Shown here: positions 6,886-15,975 of the stretch, in pieces
How positions within the stretch are numbered: position 1 is the first letter of the stretch
How the letters are laid out: each line of letters begins with the position of its first letter
NCBI RefSeq assembly: GCF_021190955.1
Contig: NZ_JAIOAO010000001.1
Coordinates: 1,426,001-1,490,000 of the forward strand
Reading direction: 5' to 3'
Length of the DNA: 64,000 nt
Source: Parachryseolinea silvisoli
Lineage (GTDB): Bacteria; Bacteroidota; Bacteroidia; Cytophagales; Cyclobacteriaceae
The notes under the pieces: model-generated
Seen by the model: the letters and a program-made list of their open reading frames with translations, nothing else
Databases searched by the model: none
What the model was told of the DNA's origin: nothing
Position numbers and translations under genes: made by a program

Positions 6886-9522
6886 ATGGCACAAACATCT
6901 CCGCCCAAATGGCCCAACCGCTTCCTGGAGTGGTACTGCAATCCCGCCCTGCTGGAAGAAATCCAGGGCGATGCCTATGAAATGTATTTCCGCACGCGGA
7001 AGATGCACAGCCGTACGCTGGCGAACCTCCAGTTTACCTGGAACGTCCTCCGCTTCTTCCGCTGGTCTAATATTAAACGTTCACGAACCTCTTCCCCCTC
7101 CTCGCTTATGATGCTACACAATTACTTCTCGGTATTTAAACGGGGCTTCATTAAACAAAAAGGATATTCCTTCCTCAACATTTTCGGATTGGGGATTGGG
7201 ATTGCTTGCTTTATCCTGATCAGCCTCTATATCCGCGACGAGTATAGTTTTGATCGGATGCACAGCAAGGCGGATCGCATCTATCGCATACATGAGATTT
7301 TCGAGTCGGACGGCATTGGGGAGCGCTCAGCGAGTCAGCCATTTCCTGTGGGCGAAGCGTTGTTGAACGACTACGGTGCACAGATCGAGCAAGCCGTGCG
7401 TTTCTACAACTTTCAAGCCCCCACACTAGCCGTGGCGACGATCGACGACAAAAACAAAAAAGAATTTAACGAAACGCGATTATTTTTTACGGAACCTTCC
7501 TTCTTTGATGTCTTCGACTTTCCATTGGTCAAAGGTAATCGTAATACGGCCCTAGACGATACGCACACCATGGTGCTGACCGAAAGCGCGGCGCGCAAAT
7601 ATTTCGGAGATGAAGACCCCGTTGGAAAGTATCTGAAATTCCAGGGCAACACCAACCTGCTAATCACCGGCGTACTAAAAGATATCCCACCCAACACGCA
7701 CTTCCAATTCGATTTCCTCGTATCCTTTGAAACGCTCAAGTCATTTTACGAGGGACACTTGCCCCAGAGCTGGTATTGGAATCCGTGCTGGACGTACCTG
7801 CTCTTAAAAGACCCCGGTTCCGTACACACGCTGCATGCTGCGATGCCGGCCTTTGTACAAAAATATTTCCCCGACATGGTGCGTAACGACGTTACGATGG
7901 AATTCATGGCGCTGCCAGACATTCACCTGCACTCGCACATGGACTATGAGATCCAGCCCAATAGCCGCGAGTCTACCATCTATATCTTCGGTTCCATTGC
8001 CGTGTTTGTATTGCTAATCGCCTGTATCAACTTCATTAACCTCAGTACGGCACGCGCAGCGAAGCGCGCCAAAGAAGTGGGCATGCGTAAAACGCTGGGC
8101 AGTCCACGCGGCCAATTGGTCACGCAGTTCCTGATGGAATCGATCTTGTTGTGTTTGTTGGGAGCTATGTTCGCCGTGGTACTGGTCGTTATTGCGCTGC
8201 CCTTCTTTAATGCCTTTGCCGAAAAAGCAATTCCCACGCACACGCTGCTGGAGTCCTTCTATCTGGCGTTGTTCTTGGGTCTGCCGCTGGGCGTCGGCAT
8301 ACTGGCCGGCCTGTACCCGGCCGTGGTATTATCATCGTTTTTACCGATCACCGCGCTGAAGGCCAACGTAAGCCGGGAGAAGGGTGCTATATTTCGCAAG
8401 GCACTGGTAACTTTACAATTTACATTGTCGATCATGCTGCTGATCGGCACCGGTGTAGCGATTGATCAACTCAACATGCTGCAAAAAAGTGACACCGGCT
8501 TTGCACGCGAGAATGTGATCATGGTACCCGTCATGCTCACGCCTGTCGCCGAAAAGTATGAAGCCCTGCGCACCGAGTTCCGTCGAAACGCGAATGTCAT
8601 CAGTGTTACTGCGATGGAAGAAATACTCGGCTCTAAACATCAGGTGGGTAATTTTATATTCGAGGGGATGCCCGAGTCTAAACCGTTTCCCCGGATGAAT
8701 GTGCGGCACGACTTTCTTAAAACATTCGATATACCCATCGTCGCAGGCCGCGACTATTCGGAAGAGGTCGGCACCGACGACACGCTCTCATTGCTGGTCA
8801 ACGAGACGCTGGTGAAACAAATGGGATGGGGCTCCAACGAAGCAGCTGTCGGCAAGAAATTCGGAACCCGCCCCAACCGTACCATCATTGGCGTGGTAAA
8901 AGATTTCAACTTTGCTTCGCGGCATCAGTCCATCCGCCCCCTGGTCATGGACCTGAATCTCAACAGCAAGGCGTTTGAGATCTTTATGAAATACATGGCC
9001 GTACGCATCACCGGCAACGATGTCCCAGGGACCATTGCCTCCCTGGAACAACAATGGAAAGCCCAAATACCCGGCTGGCCGTTCGAGTATTTCTTTCTCG
9101 ACAACAACCTGGAAAAATTATACCACGCCGAAAGCAAAATGAGCACGATTACGCTGATCTTTTCAGGCCTCTCGATGCTCGTAGCGTGCCTGGGTTTGTT
9201 TGGCTTGTCCACCTTTACCGCCGAGCAGCGTAAAAAAGAAATGAGCATCCGCAAGGTCATGGGCAGCTCCAACACACAGATTTTCCTGCTGTTCTCAAAG
9301 CGGTTCTTCAGTCTCATCTTGCTGGCCAACGTCCTGGCATTTCCCCTGGCGTGGTTCCTGCTGAAGCAATGGCTGGCAGGATTTGCCTACCAGGTAAACA
9401 TTGATTTTAGTCTATTTGTATTGGCCGGAGGCGCGGCGGCAGCGATTGCCTTTGTCACCATCGGCTACCAGGCCTGGCGTGCCGCGCACAGCAACCCGGC
9501 CGAAGTATTAAAGAATGAATAA
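6886..9522 (+). CDS. FtsX-type ABC transporter permease with N-terminal prefix domain
   Basis: An 878-residue integral membrane protein of the MacB/FtsX permease superfamily. The first ~70 residues (PPKWPNRFLEWYC, LLEEIQGDAYE) match the 'permease prefix domain' found in Cytophagales. Then come a transmembrane helix near residue 90-110, a MacB-type periplasmic domain (with SERSASQPFP, YNFQAPTLAV), three helices around 365-490, a second periplasmic domain and three final helices ending NPAEVLKNE. No ATPase gene is nearby, as is usual for this group. The start at 6886 is preferred over ATG 6847 because the prefix domain begins directly after it and 6847 lies inside an inverted repeat. The padR gene follows after 20 bp. 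Substrate unknown. Confidence 0.88.
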   Translation: MAQTSPPKWPNRFLEWYCNPALLEEIQGDAYEMYFRTRKMHSRTLANLQFTWNVLRFFRWSNIKRSRTSSPSSLMMLHNYFSVFKRGFIKQKGYSFLNIFGLGIGIACFILISLYIRDEYSFDRMHSKADRIYRIHEIFESDGIGERSASQPFPVGEALLNDYGAQIEQAVRFYNFQAPTLAVATIDDKNKKEFNETRLFFTEPSFFDVFDFPLVKGNRNTALDDTHTMVLTESAARKYFGDEDPVGKYLKFQGNTNLLITGVLKDIPPNTHFQFDFLVSFETLKSFYEGHLPQSWYWNPCWTYLLLKDPGSVHTLHAAMPAFVQKYFPDMVRNDVTMEFMALPDIHLHSHMDYEIQPNSRESTIYIFGSIAVFVLLIACINFINLSTARAAKRAKEVGMRKTLGSPRGQLVTQFLMESILLCLLGAMFAVVLVVIALPFFNAFAEKAIPTHTLLESFYLALFLGLPLGVGILAGLYPAVVLSSFLPITALKANVSREKGAIFRKALVTLQFTLSIMLLIGTGVAIDQLNMLQKSDTGFARENVIMVPVMLTPVAEKYEALRTEFRRNANVISVTAMEEILGSKHQVGNFIFEGMPESKPFPRMNVRHDFLKTFDIPIVAGRDYSEEVGTDDTLSLLVNETLVKQMGWGSNEAAVGKKFGTRPNRTIIGVVKDFNFASRHQSIRPLVMDLNLNSKAFEIFMKYMAVRITGNDVPGTIASLEQQWKAQIPGWPFEYFFLDNNLEKLYHAESKMSTITLIFSGLSMLVACLGLFGLSTFTAEQRKKEMSIRKVMGSSNTQIFLLFSKRFFSLILLANVLAFPLAWFLLKQWLAGFAYQVNIDFSLFVLAGGAAAAIAFVTIGYQAWRAAHSNPAEVLKNE

Positions 9523-9542
9523 GCCCTGAAGTTTATACGATC

Positions 9543-9881
9543 ATGAAAGGAACCTACATCGGCGAACTCGAAGAACTGATCCTCCTAACCGTCGGCATCC
9601 TCTACAAGCAAGCCTACGGCGTAGCCGTCATGGACGAGATCGAACGCCAAACCGGCCGCAGCCTCAACATCAGCGCCGTCCATGCCGTCCTCAAACGCCT
9701 TGAAGAAAAAGGTCTCGTCACTTCCCAAATGAGCGACCCCACCCAGGAACGCGGTGGCCGGAGGAAACGCATCTTCTTTCTGACCGCCACCGGCAAAAGG
9801 GAACTGGAAGAAGCGAATGCACTGCGAAACCAGTTGTTTAATCAGATTCCGAAAGTAGCGCTGCAGTTTAAACTGGCGTAG
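9543..9881 (+). CDS. PadR-family transcriptional regulator
   Basis: A 112-residue winged-helix protein, the normal length for short PadR regulators. It begins MKGTYIGELEELILLTV, with the winged helix over about residues 8-85: GVAVMDEIERQTGRSLNISAVHAVLKRLEEKGLV, then a basic wing GGRRKRIFFLT and a C-terminal dimerisation helix (KRELEEANALRNQLF). It is 20 bp downstream of the prefix-domain permease, a pairing typical of Cytophagales in which the regulator senses envelope stress or a compound exported by the permease. The inverted repeat at 6837-6880 is its most likely operator. Confidence 0.92.
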   Translation: MKGTYIGELEELILLTVGILYKQAYGVAVMDEIERQTGRSLNISAVHAVLKRLEEKGLVTSQMSDPTQERGGRRKRIFFLTATGKRELEEANALRNQLFNQIPKVALQFKLA

Positions 9882-9890
9882 CGTCAAGGA

Positions 9891-10727
9891 TTAACTCAAC
9901 TTAAAATGAATCGGCAGCACAAACTTAGTTTTTACCGGCTTCCCCCGAAACACGGCAGGCTCCCAGGCGCTTAACTTCTCCATCCGCTTGACCGTCTTTT
10001 CTTCAAAATTATAGCCGGTATTGTTCAGCGGCTTAAACTCTGTCAGCTTTCCGGTTTTGTCGACCACGAATTGTATGTATATACGCGCTTCCCTTCGGTT
10101 AATCTGCGCTGCGCCCGGATATTTGATATATTTTGTCAGCTCTTGTACAAACCTCTGGTAACCGCCCTCCGGCATCGCTGCCTTATCATAGGTGCCATAG
10201 ATCGTGTCTTTCTCGGCAAGCCTCACAGTATATTGCTCAGACAACACGCTGTCAGCATAGTATTCGTACACGTTGCATTCGGCCAATTGCTGGGTATAGA
10301 TACCATTGCCATTCGTTAACACGGGTGTACCCGCATCATCCCAAATTTGCCCATAAAACATTTTCGCGTCATGCGAAATGATCCTCCTATACAGCTTGCC
10401 ACCGTTATAAACGTCAATGTCGCACCGCATACTTTTAAATTCCTCTTTGAACTTGTACGGATTACAATCACCCTTCACAAACTCGACCATTTTGAGGGCC
10501 AGATCCGGATGCTCACCCACATTGACACGTCCCTTTGCAAGGACTGTATCACGGCGCATGTCGATGAAAACCACCGCTGCCCCATCCTTCTCCAGCGTCC
10601 GGGAATACGTTGTCGGCTTTTCCGAAACTGCCTGAAAAAATTTATCATAATAGATCGTTTGCTGTGCAGAAACAGCACAAGACCACGGCATCAACGCCAA
10701 AAAGAAGATTTTTTTATACATCATCAT
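9891..10727 (-). CDS. exported energy-transducer TonB-like protein
   Basis: A 278-residue protein with a signal peptide (FFLALMPWSCAVSAQQ) and a C-terminal TonB-type domain (about 190-278: GGYQRFVQELTKYIKYP, a VDKTGKLTEFKPL strand pair and WEPAVFRGKPVKTKFVLPIHFKL). The middle part contains hydrophobic-polar beta repeats resembling YwqK/MORN-like modules. Unlike TonB itself it has a cleavable signal rather than an anchor and Pro-rich spacer, so it may not transduce energy. A paralogue with the same ending lies at 19721-20593. A TTG at 10742 is in frame, but ATG 10727 is favoured. It may share a transcript with the upstream small gene at 10776-11042. Confidence 0.78.
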   Translation of the reverse strand: MMMYKKIFFLALMPWSCAVSAQQTIYYDKFFQAVSEKPTTYSRTLEKDGAAVVFIDMRRDTVLAKGRVNVGEHPDLALKMVEFVKGDCNPYKFKEEFKSMRCDIDVYNGGKLYRRIISHDAKMFYGQIWDDAGTPVLTNGNGIYTQQLAECNVYEYYADSVLSEQYTVRLAEKDTIYGTYDKAAMPEGGYQRFVQELTKYIKYPGAAQINRREARIYIQFVVDKTGKLTEFKPLNNTGYNFEEKTVKRMEKLSAWEPAVFRGKPVKTKFVLPIHFKLS

Positions 10728-10775
10728 AGAGTAATTTTTCAAAGATAGAACTTTACTAAAACATCGGTAGTGGCG

Positions 10776-11042
10776 CTATGGTCGACTGAATATCTTTTGC
10801 GAGATGCTATACACCTCTTCCGCATTGTTCGCATGATAATAGCGTCCACCCGTAAGTCTGGCCATTGTTTTAAAGTCGGTATCGGTAAAGGTATCCTCTA
10901 TATATATTGGGATTTCCTTGCTCATCCCGCCCAAGGGGAACAAGTCCCCGGGTGCCAATGCCGCGGAATCTTCCGATTTTTTCTGTCCATAGACCGATAC
11001 CATTGACAACACGCTTAGAAAGAGCAGAAAACAACGTCTCAT
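10776..11042 (-). CDS. small exported protein resembling the tail of a VWA domain
   Basis: An 88-residue product starting MRRCFLLFLSVLSMVSVYGQ, a signal peptide. The mature ~68 residues include KEIPIYIEDTF and MARLTGGRYYHANN followed by a helix, which is how the last strands of Bat-type von Willebrand A domains look (LTGG.YY.A......I). The MIDAS metal-binding front half is absent. It could be a remnant of a larger VWA gene or a genuine mini-protein; the intact signal peptide argues for the latter. It is 48 bp upstream of the TonB-like gene start. Confidence 0.5.
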   Translation of the reverse strand: MRRCFLLFLSVLSMVSVYGQKKSEDSAALAPGDLFPLGGMSKEIPIYIEDTFTDTDFKTMARLTGGRYYHANNAEEVYSISQKIFSRP

Positions 11043-11135
11043 AGCCGCTAAGATCGCAAAAAAAATATATTTCCATCCCTGTGACCAACAGAAAAATCCG
11101 GAGTATATTGTTACCATACCCTACCCATTACACCT

Positions 11136-13520
11136 ATGCTCAAAAACTACTTCGTTGCCGCTATCCGCAACCTGTACAAAAACAAGGGGTTTTCCATTAT
11201 CAATATTCTGGGACTCTCCATTGGCCTGGCCTCGTTTATGGTGATCGCGCTCTATGTATACCACGAGAGCAGCTTTGACCGCTATCACAAGAATGCAAAC
11301 CGCATTTACCGCATCGTTGAGAACTTAAAGACCGAAAATGAACTGTTATTCCAGGCCGCGAGCTCGCCGCCGATGGGACCGGCCATGCAACGTGATTTTC
11401 CGGAAGTAGAGTCCTATGTGCGATTTGTGGGCGGTGACATGGTGGTACGACGCGGCGATGTGGTTTTTATAGAATCTACATGCCTCCTTGCTGACTCTAC
11501 GGTCTTTCAGGTATTTAGCTGGCCATTGATTGCCGGCGATGCACGCACCGCGCTCACGGAACCAAAGAGTGTAGTATTAACCCGTGAGACTGCTATACGT
11601 TACTTCGGGAACGATGATCCCATCGGCCAAACATTGGACGTAGACGGCGACATGTGTAAAGTCACGGGTGTGATGGAAGATGTACCGGAAAACTCGCATT
11701 TTCCATTCACCTTGCTGATGTCGTTTAGCACGTGGAGTATCGATAATAAAGGCGCCGAACGCACTGCCTGGTTCTGGAACAGTTTTAACACCTATCTTTT
11801 ATTGCGCGAAGGTGCCGACGTCACCGGCCTGCGCGCCAAGATGAAAGACTTCATCGACCGCAACGTCGAAAAGGGCGCCATGTATTATGAAGACCTCCCG
11901 TTGCAGGCGCTAACCGACATCTATATGAAAGAAACCCCTCGCTCGTGGGAAAGAGGCAAACGCGGCAGCCTAAGCAACCTGTATATCCTCTCGTTCATCG
12001 GGCTGTTTATTCTGCTGATTGCCTGCTTCAATTATGTAAACCTGGCCACGGCGCGTGCGTCAAGGCGGTTGAAAGAAGTAGGACTACGCAAAGTCTTGGG
12101 AGCTCATCGCCGCTCACTGATCGCACAATTTCTCAGCGAGTCCCTGATTGTGAGCTTGCTTGCCACCGTCCTGGGCGTGGGCATCGGTTGGGCAGCGCTG
12201 CCGTTATTCAATACCCTGCTGGATACCACACTGAGCCTGTCCATGGTACCGACGTATTATATTGTTGGAGGTCTCGCTGCGTTGACCGTATTGCTGGGTA
12301 TTGTTTCGGGCATATATCCGGCGTTGATCATTTCGGGGTTCTCGCCGCTGGAAATCTTTCGCCCTTCGCTGCGCGGTTTCTTCAGCCACCAGTTTTTCCG
12401 CCGCGTGCTGGTATCGGTACAGTTTGTCATTTCAATTACGCTGATCGCGGGTACGTTGCTGGTGTTTAGTCAGCTCGAGCTGGTCCGTACCCGCAGCCTG
12501 GGCTTTCACAAGGATGCCACGTTGCTGGTGCGCCTGAATGGCAACAATGACGTACGCGAACGCATAGACGTCGTAAAAGATCAGTTTTCGAAACTTCCCG
12601 GCGTTGTTTCGGTTACCGCGTCCAACCGCGTTCCAGGTGAAGCCACGACCAACCTGTTCGGACAATTGGAAACCAAAGAAGGGAACCTATCCCCTACCAA
12701 CATCAACACCAACTTTATCGACCACGACTTCCTGCCGGCGTATGGTATACCGATGGTAACCGGTCGTAACTTCTCGCGCGACTTCCCGGCCGACGACACT
12801 ATCGCGTTTATCGTCAACGAAACAGCCATGAAAGATTTTGGCTGGACCTTGCAGACTGCCCTTGGCAAACGGATCGAGCACAGTGGCAAGAAGGGCACGG
12901 TCATCGGCGTATGCAAAGACTTTCACTACCGCTCCTTACACCAAACCATCGAGCCATTGCTGCTCACCCTGCGACGCCAGGCATATAACACGATCTCCCT
13001 GAAGGTCCAGTCGGAAAATACCCCGGCGCTGGTATCGGACGTCGAGAAATTGTGGAAGCAGATCGCACCCGCCTATCCATTCACTTACTCCTTCCTGGAG
13101 GAAGACTATAATAACTTATACCAGGCAGATGCACAGCTGGGAAAAGTAGCCGGCGTATTTAGTGGCCTGGCTATCTTTGTAGGCTGCCTGGGCTTGTTTG
13201 GCCTGACATCATTTGCCGTCGCCCGCCGTGTGAAAGAAATGAGCATCCGCAAAGTGTTGGGCGCCTCTGTGAGCCAAATCATCCTGATCCTCTCGCGCGA
13301 ATTTATTGCACTGATTGCGATTGCCTTTGCAGTCTCCATCCCGATCACGTATTATCTGGTATCACGTTGGCTCATCAACTTCACCGAGCGCATCGATATA
13401 GGTCCCATGAGCTTTATTATCGCCGGCGTATCGGTATTGGCGTTAGCTTGGTGTACGGTAAGCTTTCTCTCCTTCCGCGCAGCCACCGCTAATCCCAGCG
13501 ACGCGTTGCGACAGGAGTAG
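11136..13520 (+). CDS. FtsX-type ABC transporter permease
   Basis: A 794-residue permease of the MacB/FtsX superfamily without a prefix domain. It starts MLKNYFVAAIRNLYKNKGFS, then the first membrane helix (about 19-43), a MacB-type periplasmic domain (TETAIRYFG-like element RETAIRYFGNDDPIGQ), helices near 280-390, a second soluble domain and three helices at the end closing with NPSDALRQE. EVGLRKVLGA and EMSIRKVLGA are the conserved cytoplasmic coupling helices. There is no ATPase or regulator beside it. It is divergent from the TonB-like/VWA-tail pair and paralogous to the permeases at 6886 and 41177. Substrate unknown. Confidence 0.9.
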   Translation: MLKNYFVAAIRNLYKNKGFSIINILGLSIGLASFMVIALYVYHESSFDRYHKNANRIYRIVENLKTENELLFQAASSPPMGPAMQRDFPEVESYVRFVGGDMVVRRGDVVFIESTCLLADSTVFQVFSWPLIAGDARTALTEPKSVVLTRETAIRYFGNDDPIGQTLDVDGDMCKVTGVMEDVPENSHFPFTLLMSFSTWSIDNKGAERTAWFWNSFNTYLLLREGADVTGLRAKMKDFIDRNVEKGAMYYEDLPLQALTDIYMKETPRSWERGKRGSLSNLYILSFIGLFILLIACFNYVNLATARASRRLKEVGLRKVLGAHRRSLIAQFLSESLIVSLLATVLGVGIGWAALPLFNTLLDTTLSLSMVPTYYIVGGLAALTVLLGIVSGIYPALIISGFSPLEIFRPSLRGFFSHQFFRRVLVSVQFVISITLIAGTLLVFSQLELVRTRSLGFHKDATLLVRLNGNNDVRERIDVVKDQFSKLPGVVSVTASNRVPGEATTNLFGQLETKEGNLSPTNINTNFIDHDFLPAYGIPMVTGRNFSRDFPADDTIAFIVNETAMKDFGWTLQTALGKRIEHSGKKGTVIGVCKDFHYRSLHQTIEPLLLTLRRQAYNTISLKVQSENTPALVSDVEKLWKQIAPAYPFTYSFLEEDYNNLYQADAQLGKVAGVFSGLAIFVGCLGLFGLTSFAVARRVKEMSIRKVLGASVSQIILILSREFIALIAIAFAVSIPITYYLVSRWLINFTERIDIGPMSFIIAGVSVLALAWCTVSFLSFRAATANPSDALRQE

Positions 13521-13595
13521 ATCTGTGGGCCAGAGGGTGCCGTGTTACGTTGAAGACCGGTGCGGCATCCTTTTTTCAAAAAGTCCGAATAGTAG

Positions 13596-13621
13596 TATAT
13601 TTCCAGAATTCCGGAAATATA
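13596..13621. promoter_or_regulatory. 26-bp near-perfect palindrome before an AraC gene
   Basis: The left half TATATTTCCAGAA is the inverse of the right half TTCCGGAAATATA at 12 of 13 pairs, centred on GAATTC. It ends 19 bp before the ATG at 13641. It may be a protein-binding site or, in RNA, a start-proximal hairpin. A partial direct echo (ATTCCCGGA) follows at about 13621. Confidence 0.5.
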
Positions 13622-13640
13622 TTCCCGGATTCCCCAACAT

Positions 13641-14501
13641 ATGGATCCTACGCTGCCGGTCATTCAATCGTATGTGCCCACCGGGCCGCTGAAGGAGCTT
13701 GTATATGCTATCCTATACGTGCGCGGGCTGGGCACCGGATTGGCGTTGCAGCGGGTGTATCAAAATATTATTATTAACGTAGGCGGCAATTTCCACACCT
13801 CCAGTCCCTTTGAAGACGACACACCGACAGAGAACAAGGCAACGGTTTGGATCAACGGAAAGCATGAGACGCCATTCTATCTCGGCCACAACGGCACACC
13901 AGAGTTTTATATTCTGGCGGTAAAACAGGGCATGCTTCCATTTTTCACCTCCGTGCCCGTCCGTGACACAAACGAAACGGCACTACCGGCAGAAGTGTGG
14001 GGCCCGACATCAATCATCGCGTTGCAGCAAGAACTGCAAATGTCTAATGACGTGGCCTCCAACTTTGCCGCCATCGAACGCCATTTTACACATGAAGTCC
14101 CAGAGCCCTCCGCCGGGGTGCTAAAAAAAATAGCCTTTCTGGCAGACGCGCTGCCGACCCATACAGTAACACAACTATGCCATGTCACCGGCTATACCCG
14201 AAAACGCCTTTGGCAGGAAGTATTAAAACACTTTGGCTCGTCGATAAAGGAAATGCAAGGCATTATCCGGTTTGACAATCATCTAAAGGCCATATCAGAA
14301 AATACCCAAAAAAACTTCAGCGCACTGCATACTTTCTACGACCAGGCACATTTCATTCATGACTTCAAAAGCCGCACACGGCTAACGCCTAACCAATATC
14401 GGCTACTGTGTAACCACTATACCCAAATCCGCCGTCACCCGAATTTTATTCCAATTAACAAGGAAACATTTTTACAATTTTACTATACGGGGGTGCTTTA
14501 G
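13641..14501 (+). CDS. AraC-family transcriptional regulator (DUF6597-like N-terminus)
   Basis: A 286-residue regulator. The N-terminal part (ending near residue 110) has the PTGPLKELVYAILY...INVGGNFHT pattern seen in DUF6597-type sensory halves. The C-terminal part has a weakened double helix-turn-helix: TVTQLCHVTGYTRKRLWQEVLKHFG, IRFDNHLKAI, then FYDQAHFIHDFKSRTRLTPNQYR. The final motif is clear; the first is degenerate. Ligand and targets are unknown. The start follows a 26-bp palindrome by 19 bp. Confidence 0.85.
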   Translation: MDPTLPVIQSYVPTGPLKELVYAILYVRGLGTGLALQRVYQNIIINVGGNFHTSSPFEDDTPTENKATVWINGKHETPFYLGHNGTPEFYILAVKQGMLPFFTSVPVRDTNETALPAEVWGPTSIIALQQELQMSNDVASNFAAIERHFTHEVPEPSAGVLKKIAFLADALPTHTVTQLCHVTGYTRKRLWQEVLKHFGSSIKEMQGIIRFDNHLKAISENTQKNFSALHTFYDQAHFIHDFKSRTRLTPNQYRLLCNHYTQIRRHPNFIPINKETFLQFYYTGVL

Positions 14502-14526
14502 CTTTGCCTGAACAAAAAACACTGTC

Positions 14527-14928
14527 ATGCAAAAATTACTCTTAACCTTCTTTTTTCTTTATACTATGAGCACAGCCATCTCCTCCACCGCACAAAGTTT
14601 CGAAGGCGTCTGGATTCCCGTCAAACAAGAGCTGAACGGACAACCCTTGCCGGCGGATCCCCAGAGCAAACTCACGATACAGGGTGGCACGTATACCTTT
14701 GAAACCGCACATGCCACCGACCAGGGCGAAGCAACCTACGGCGATGGAAAAATGGACATTTATAGCCGCGAAGGCGCGAACAAAGGAAAACATTTTAAAG
14801 CCATCTATACGTTGGAGGAAAACCAGTTAACCGTTTGCTACAACCTTGCCGGCGACCGTTACCCCGAAAACTTTGAAACACAAGGCAATGCGCTGTTTTT
14901 CTTGTGCGTGTTTCAGCGACAACAGTAA
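14527..14928 (+). CDS. exported TIGR03067-like domain protein
   Basis: A 133-residue protein with a signal peptide (MQKLLLTFFFLYTMSTAISSTAQ) and one small beta-barrel-like domain: FEGVWIPVKQELNGQPLP, LTIQGGTYTFE and IYTLEENQLTVCYN..GDRYPENFET. This follows the TIGR03067 pattern (G.W......DG..L, then YTL..D.L.LCY). Function of the family is unknown. It is 25 bp after the AraC gene and 18 bp before the next regulator, so it may share a transcript with one or both. Confidence 0.72.
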   Translation: MQKLLLTFFFLYTMSTAISSTAQSFEGVWIPVKQELNGQPLPADPQSKLTIQGGTYTFETAHATDQGEATYGDGKMDIYSREGANKGKHFKAIYTLEENQLTVCYNLAGDRYPENFETQGNALFFLCVFQRQQ

Positions 14929-14946
14929 AATTCGCTATTTTGCCAC

Positions 14947-15933
14947 ATGCTCGAAAATGTTGTATTTGTTCTCAGTTGCCTGGGTATCGTACAAGCGCTC
15001 TTCCTGTGTGCCTACCTCTTTTCCCTGCGCGACAAAAGAGGCAATATCTTCCTGGCATGGCTACTGGTGGCACTGATCCTTCTAACCAGCAAGTCCGTGA
15101 TCGATAACTACGCCTGGCTACCGTCATGGCTACGCGTACTGGGTATTTCCGGCAAACTACTGGCAGGCCCATTCCTCTGGCTATACGGCCAGGCATTATT
15201 CGAGAAGAAAGATTTCGACCGTCGCGCGCATCTACACGTCATTCCCTTCGCGCTAGTCGCATTATTATGTTGGATCATCCCAAACGGCGCCGACCTGTTC
15301 TCCTACGCCATCGCAACGTTGATCTTTCTGCACCTGGCCCTATACCTCACCCTCTGCTGGCACTACATCGCCACACGTCTGCAAGACGCCCGGTTAAAGC
15401 CATGGTACCGGAACATCACGATCGGCGTCACCTGCATCTGGGCAGTCTATGCGGGAATCTTTACGGGCATTATTCCGGTCTATATCCTGGGTGCAGTATT
15501 CTTCTCCTTCCTGATCTATATTTTTTCGTTTCTCCTGTTAAAGCGACACGTCTTTGCATTAGAGAAATACAGCAGTTCGCCGATAAGCCAAGGCACGGCA
15601 AGGCAACTGCTGCAACAAGTGAAAGATCTATTTGAAACGCAGCAAGTATACCTCGAGAGCACCATTACGCTGAAGAGCATCGCCAACAGTTTGTCAACGA
15701 GTCCCCGCGAGCTGTCGCAGGTTATCAACGAGGGAGCACAGATGAACTTCTCAGAATTTGTAAATCACTACCGGATTGCAAAAGCGAAAGCACTCCTCAC
15801 GGACCCGCAGTATGGGCAAGAAAAGATTGAGACCATTGCCTACGACTGCGGCTTTGGCACGGTGACCGCCTTCAACATAGCCTTCAAATCGACTACGCAA
15901 ATGACGCCGTCGCAGTATCGCAAGTCAGTTTGA
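14947..15933 (+). CDS. membrane-anchored AraC-family regulator
   Basis: A 328-residue protein with about seven hydrophobic segments in residues 1-200 (starting MLENVVFVLSCLGIVQALFLCAYL and ending SFLIYIFSFLLLK) joined to a C-terminal AraC-type double helix-turn-helix (about 225-328): TLKSIANSLSTSPRELSQVIN, KAKALLTDP and IETIAYDCGFGTVTAFNIAFK, then TPSQYRK. This one-component membrane design is frequent in Bacteroidota; the membrane part presumably senses an envelope signal. A near-consensus -7 element (TATTTTG) ends only a few bases before the ATG. Confidence 0.9.
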   Translation: MLENVVFVLSCLGIVQALFLCAYLFSLRDKRGNIFLAWLLVALILLTSKSVIDNYAWLPSWLRVLGISGKLLAGPFLWLYGQALFEKKDFDRRAHLHVIPFALVALLCWIIPNGADLFSYAIATLIFLHLALYLTLCWHYIATRLQDARLKPWYRNITIGVTCIWAVYAGIFTGIIPVYILGAVFFSFLIYIFSFLLLKRHVFALEKYSSSPISQGTARQLLQQVKDLFETQQVYLESTITLKSIANSLSTSPRELSQVINEGAQMNFSEFVNHYRIAKAKALLTDPQYGQEKIETIAYDCGFGTVTAFNIAFKSTTQMTPSQYRKSV

Positions 15934-15975
15934 TCACAAGACTGAAAGTTATTGGGGCGCTTACTAAGATACTAT

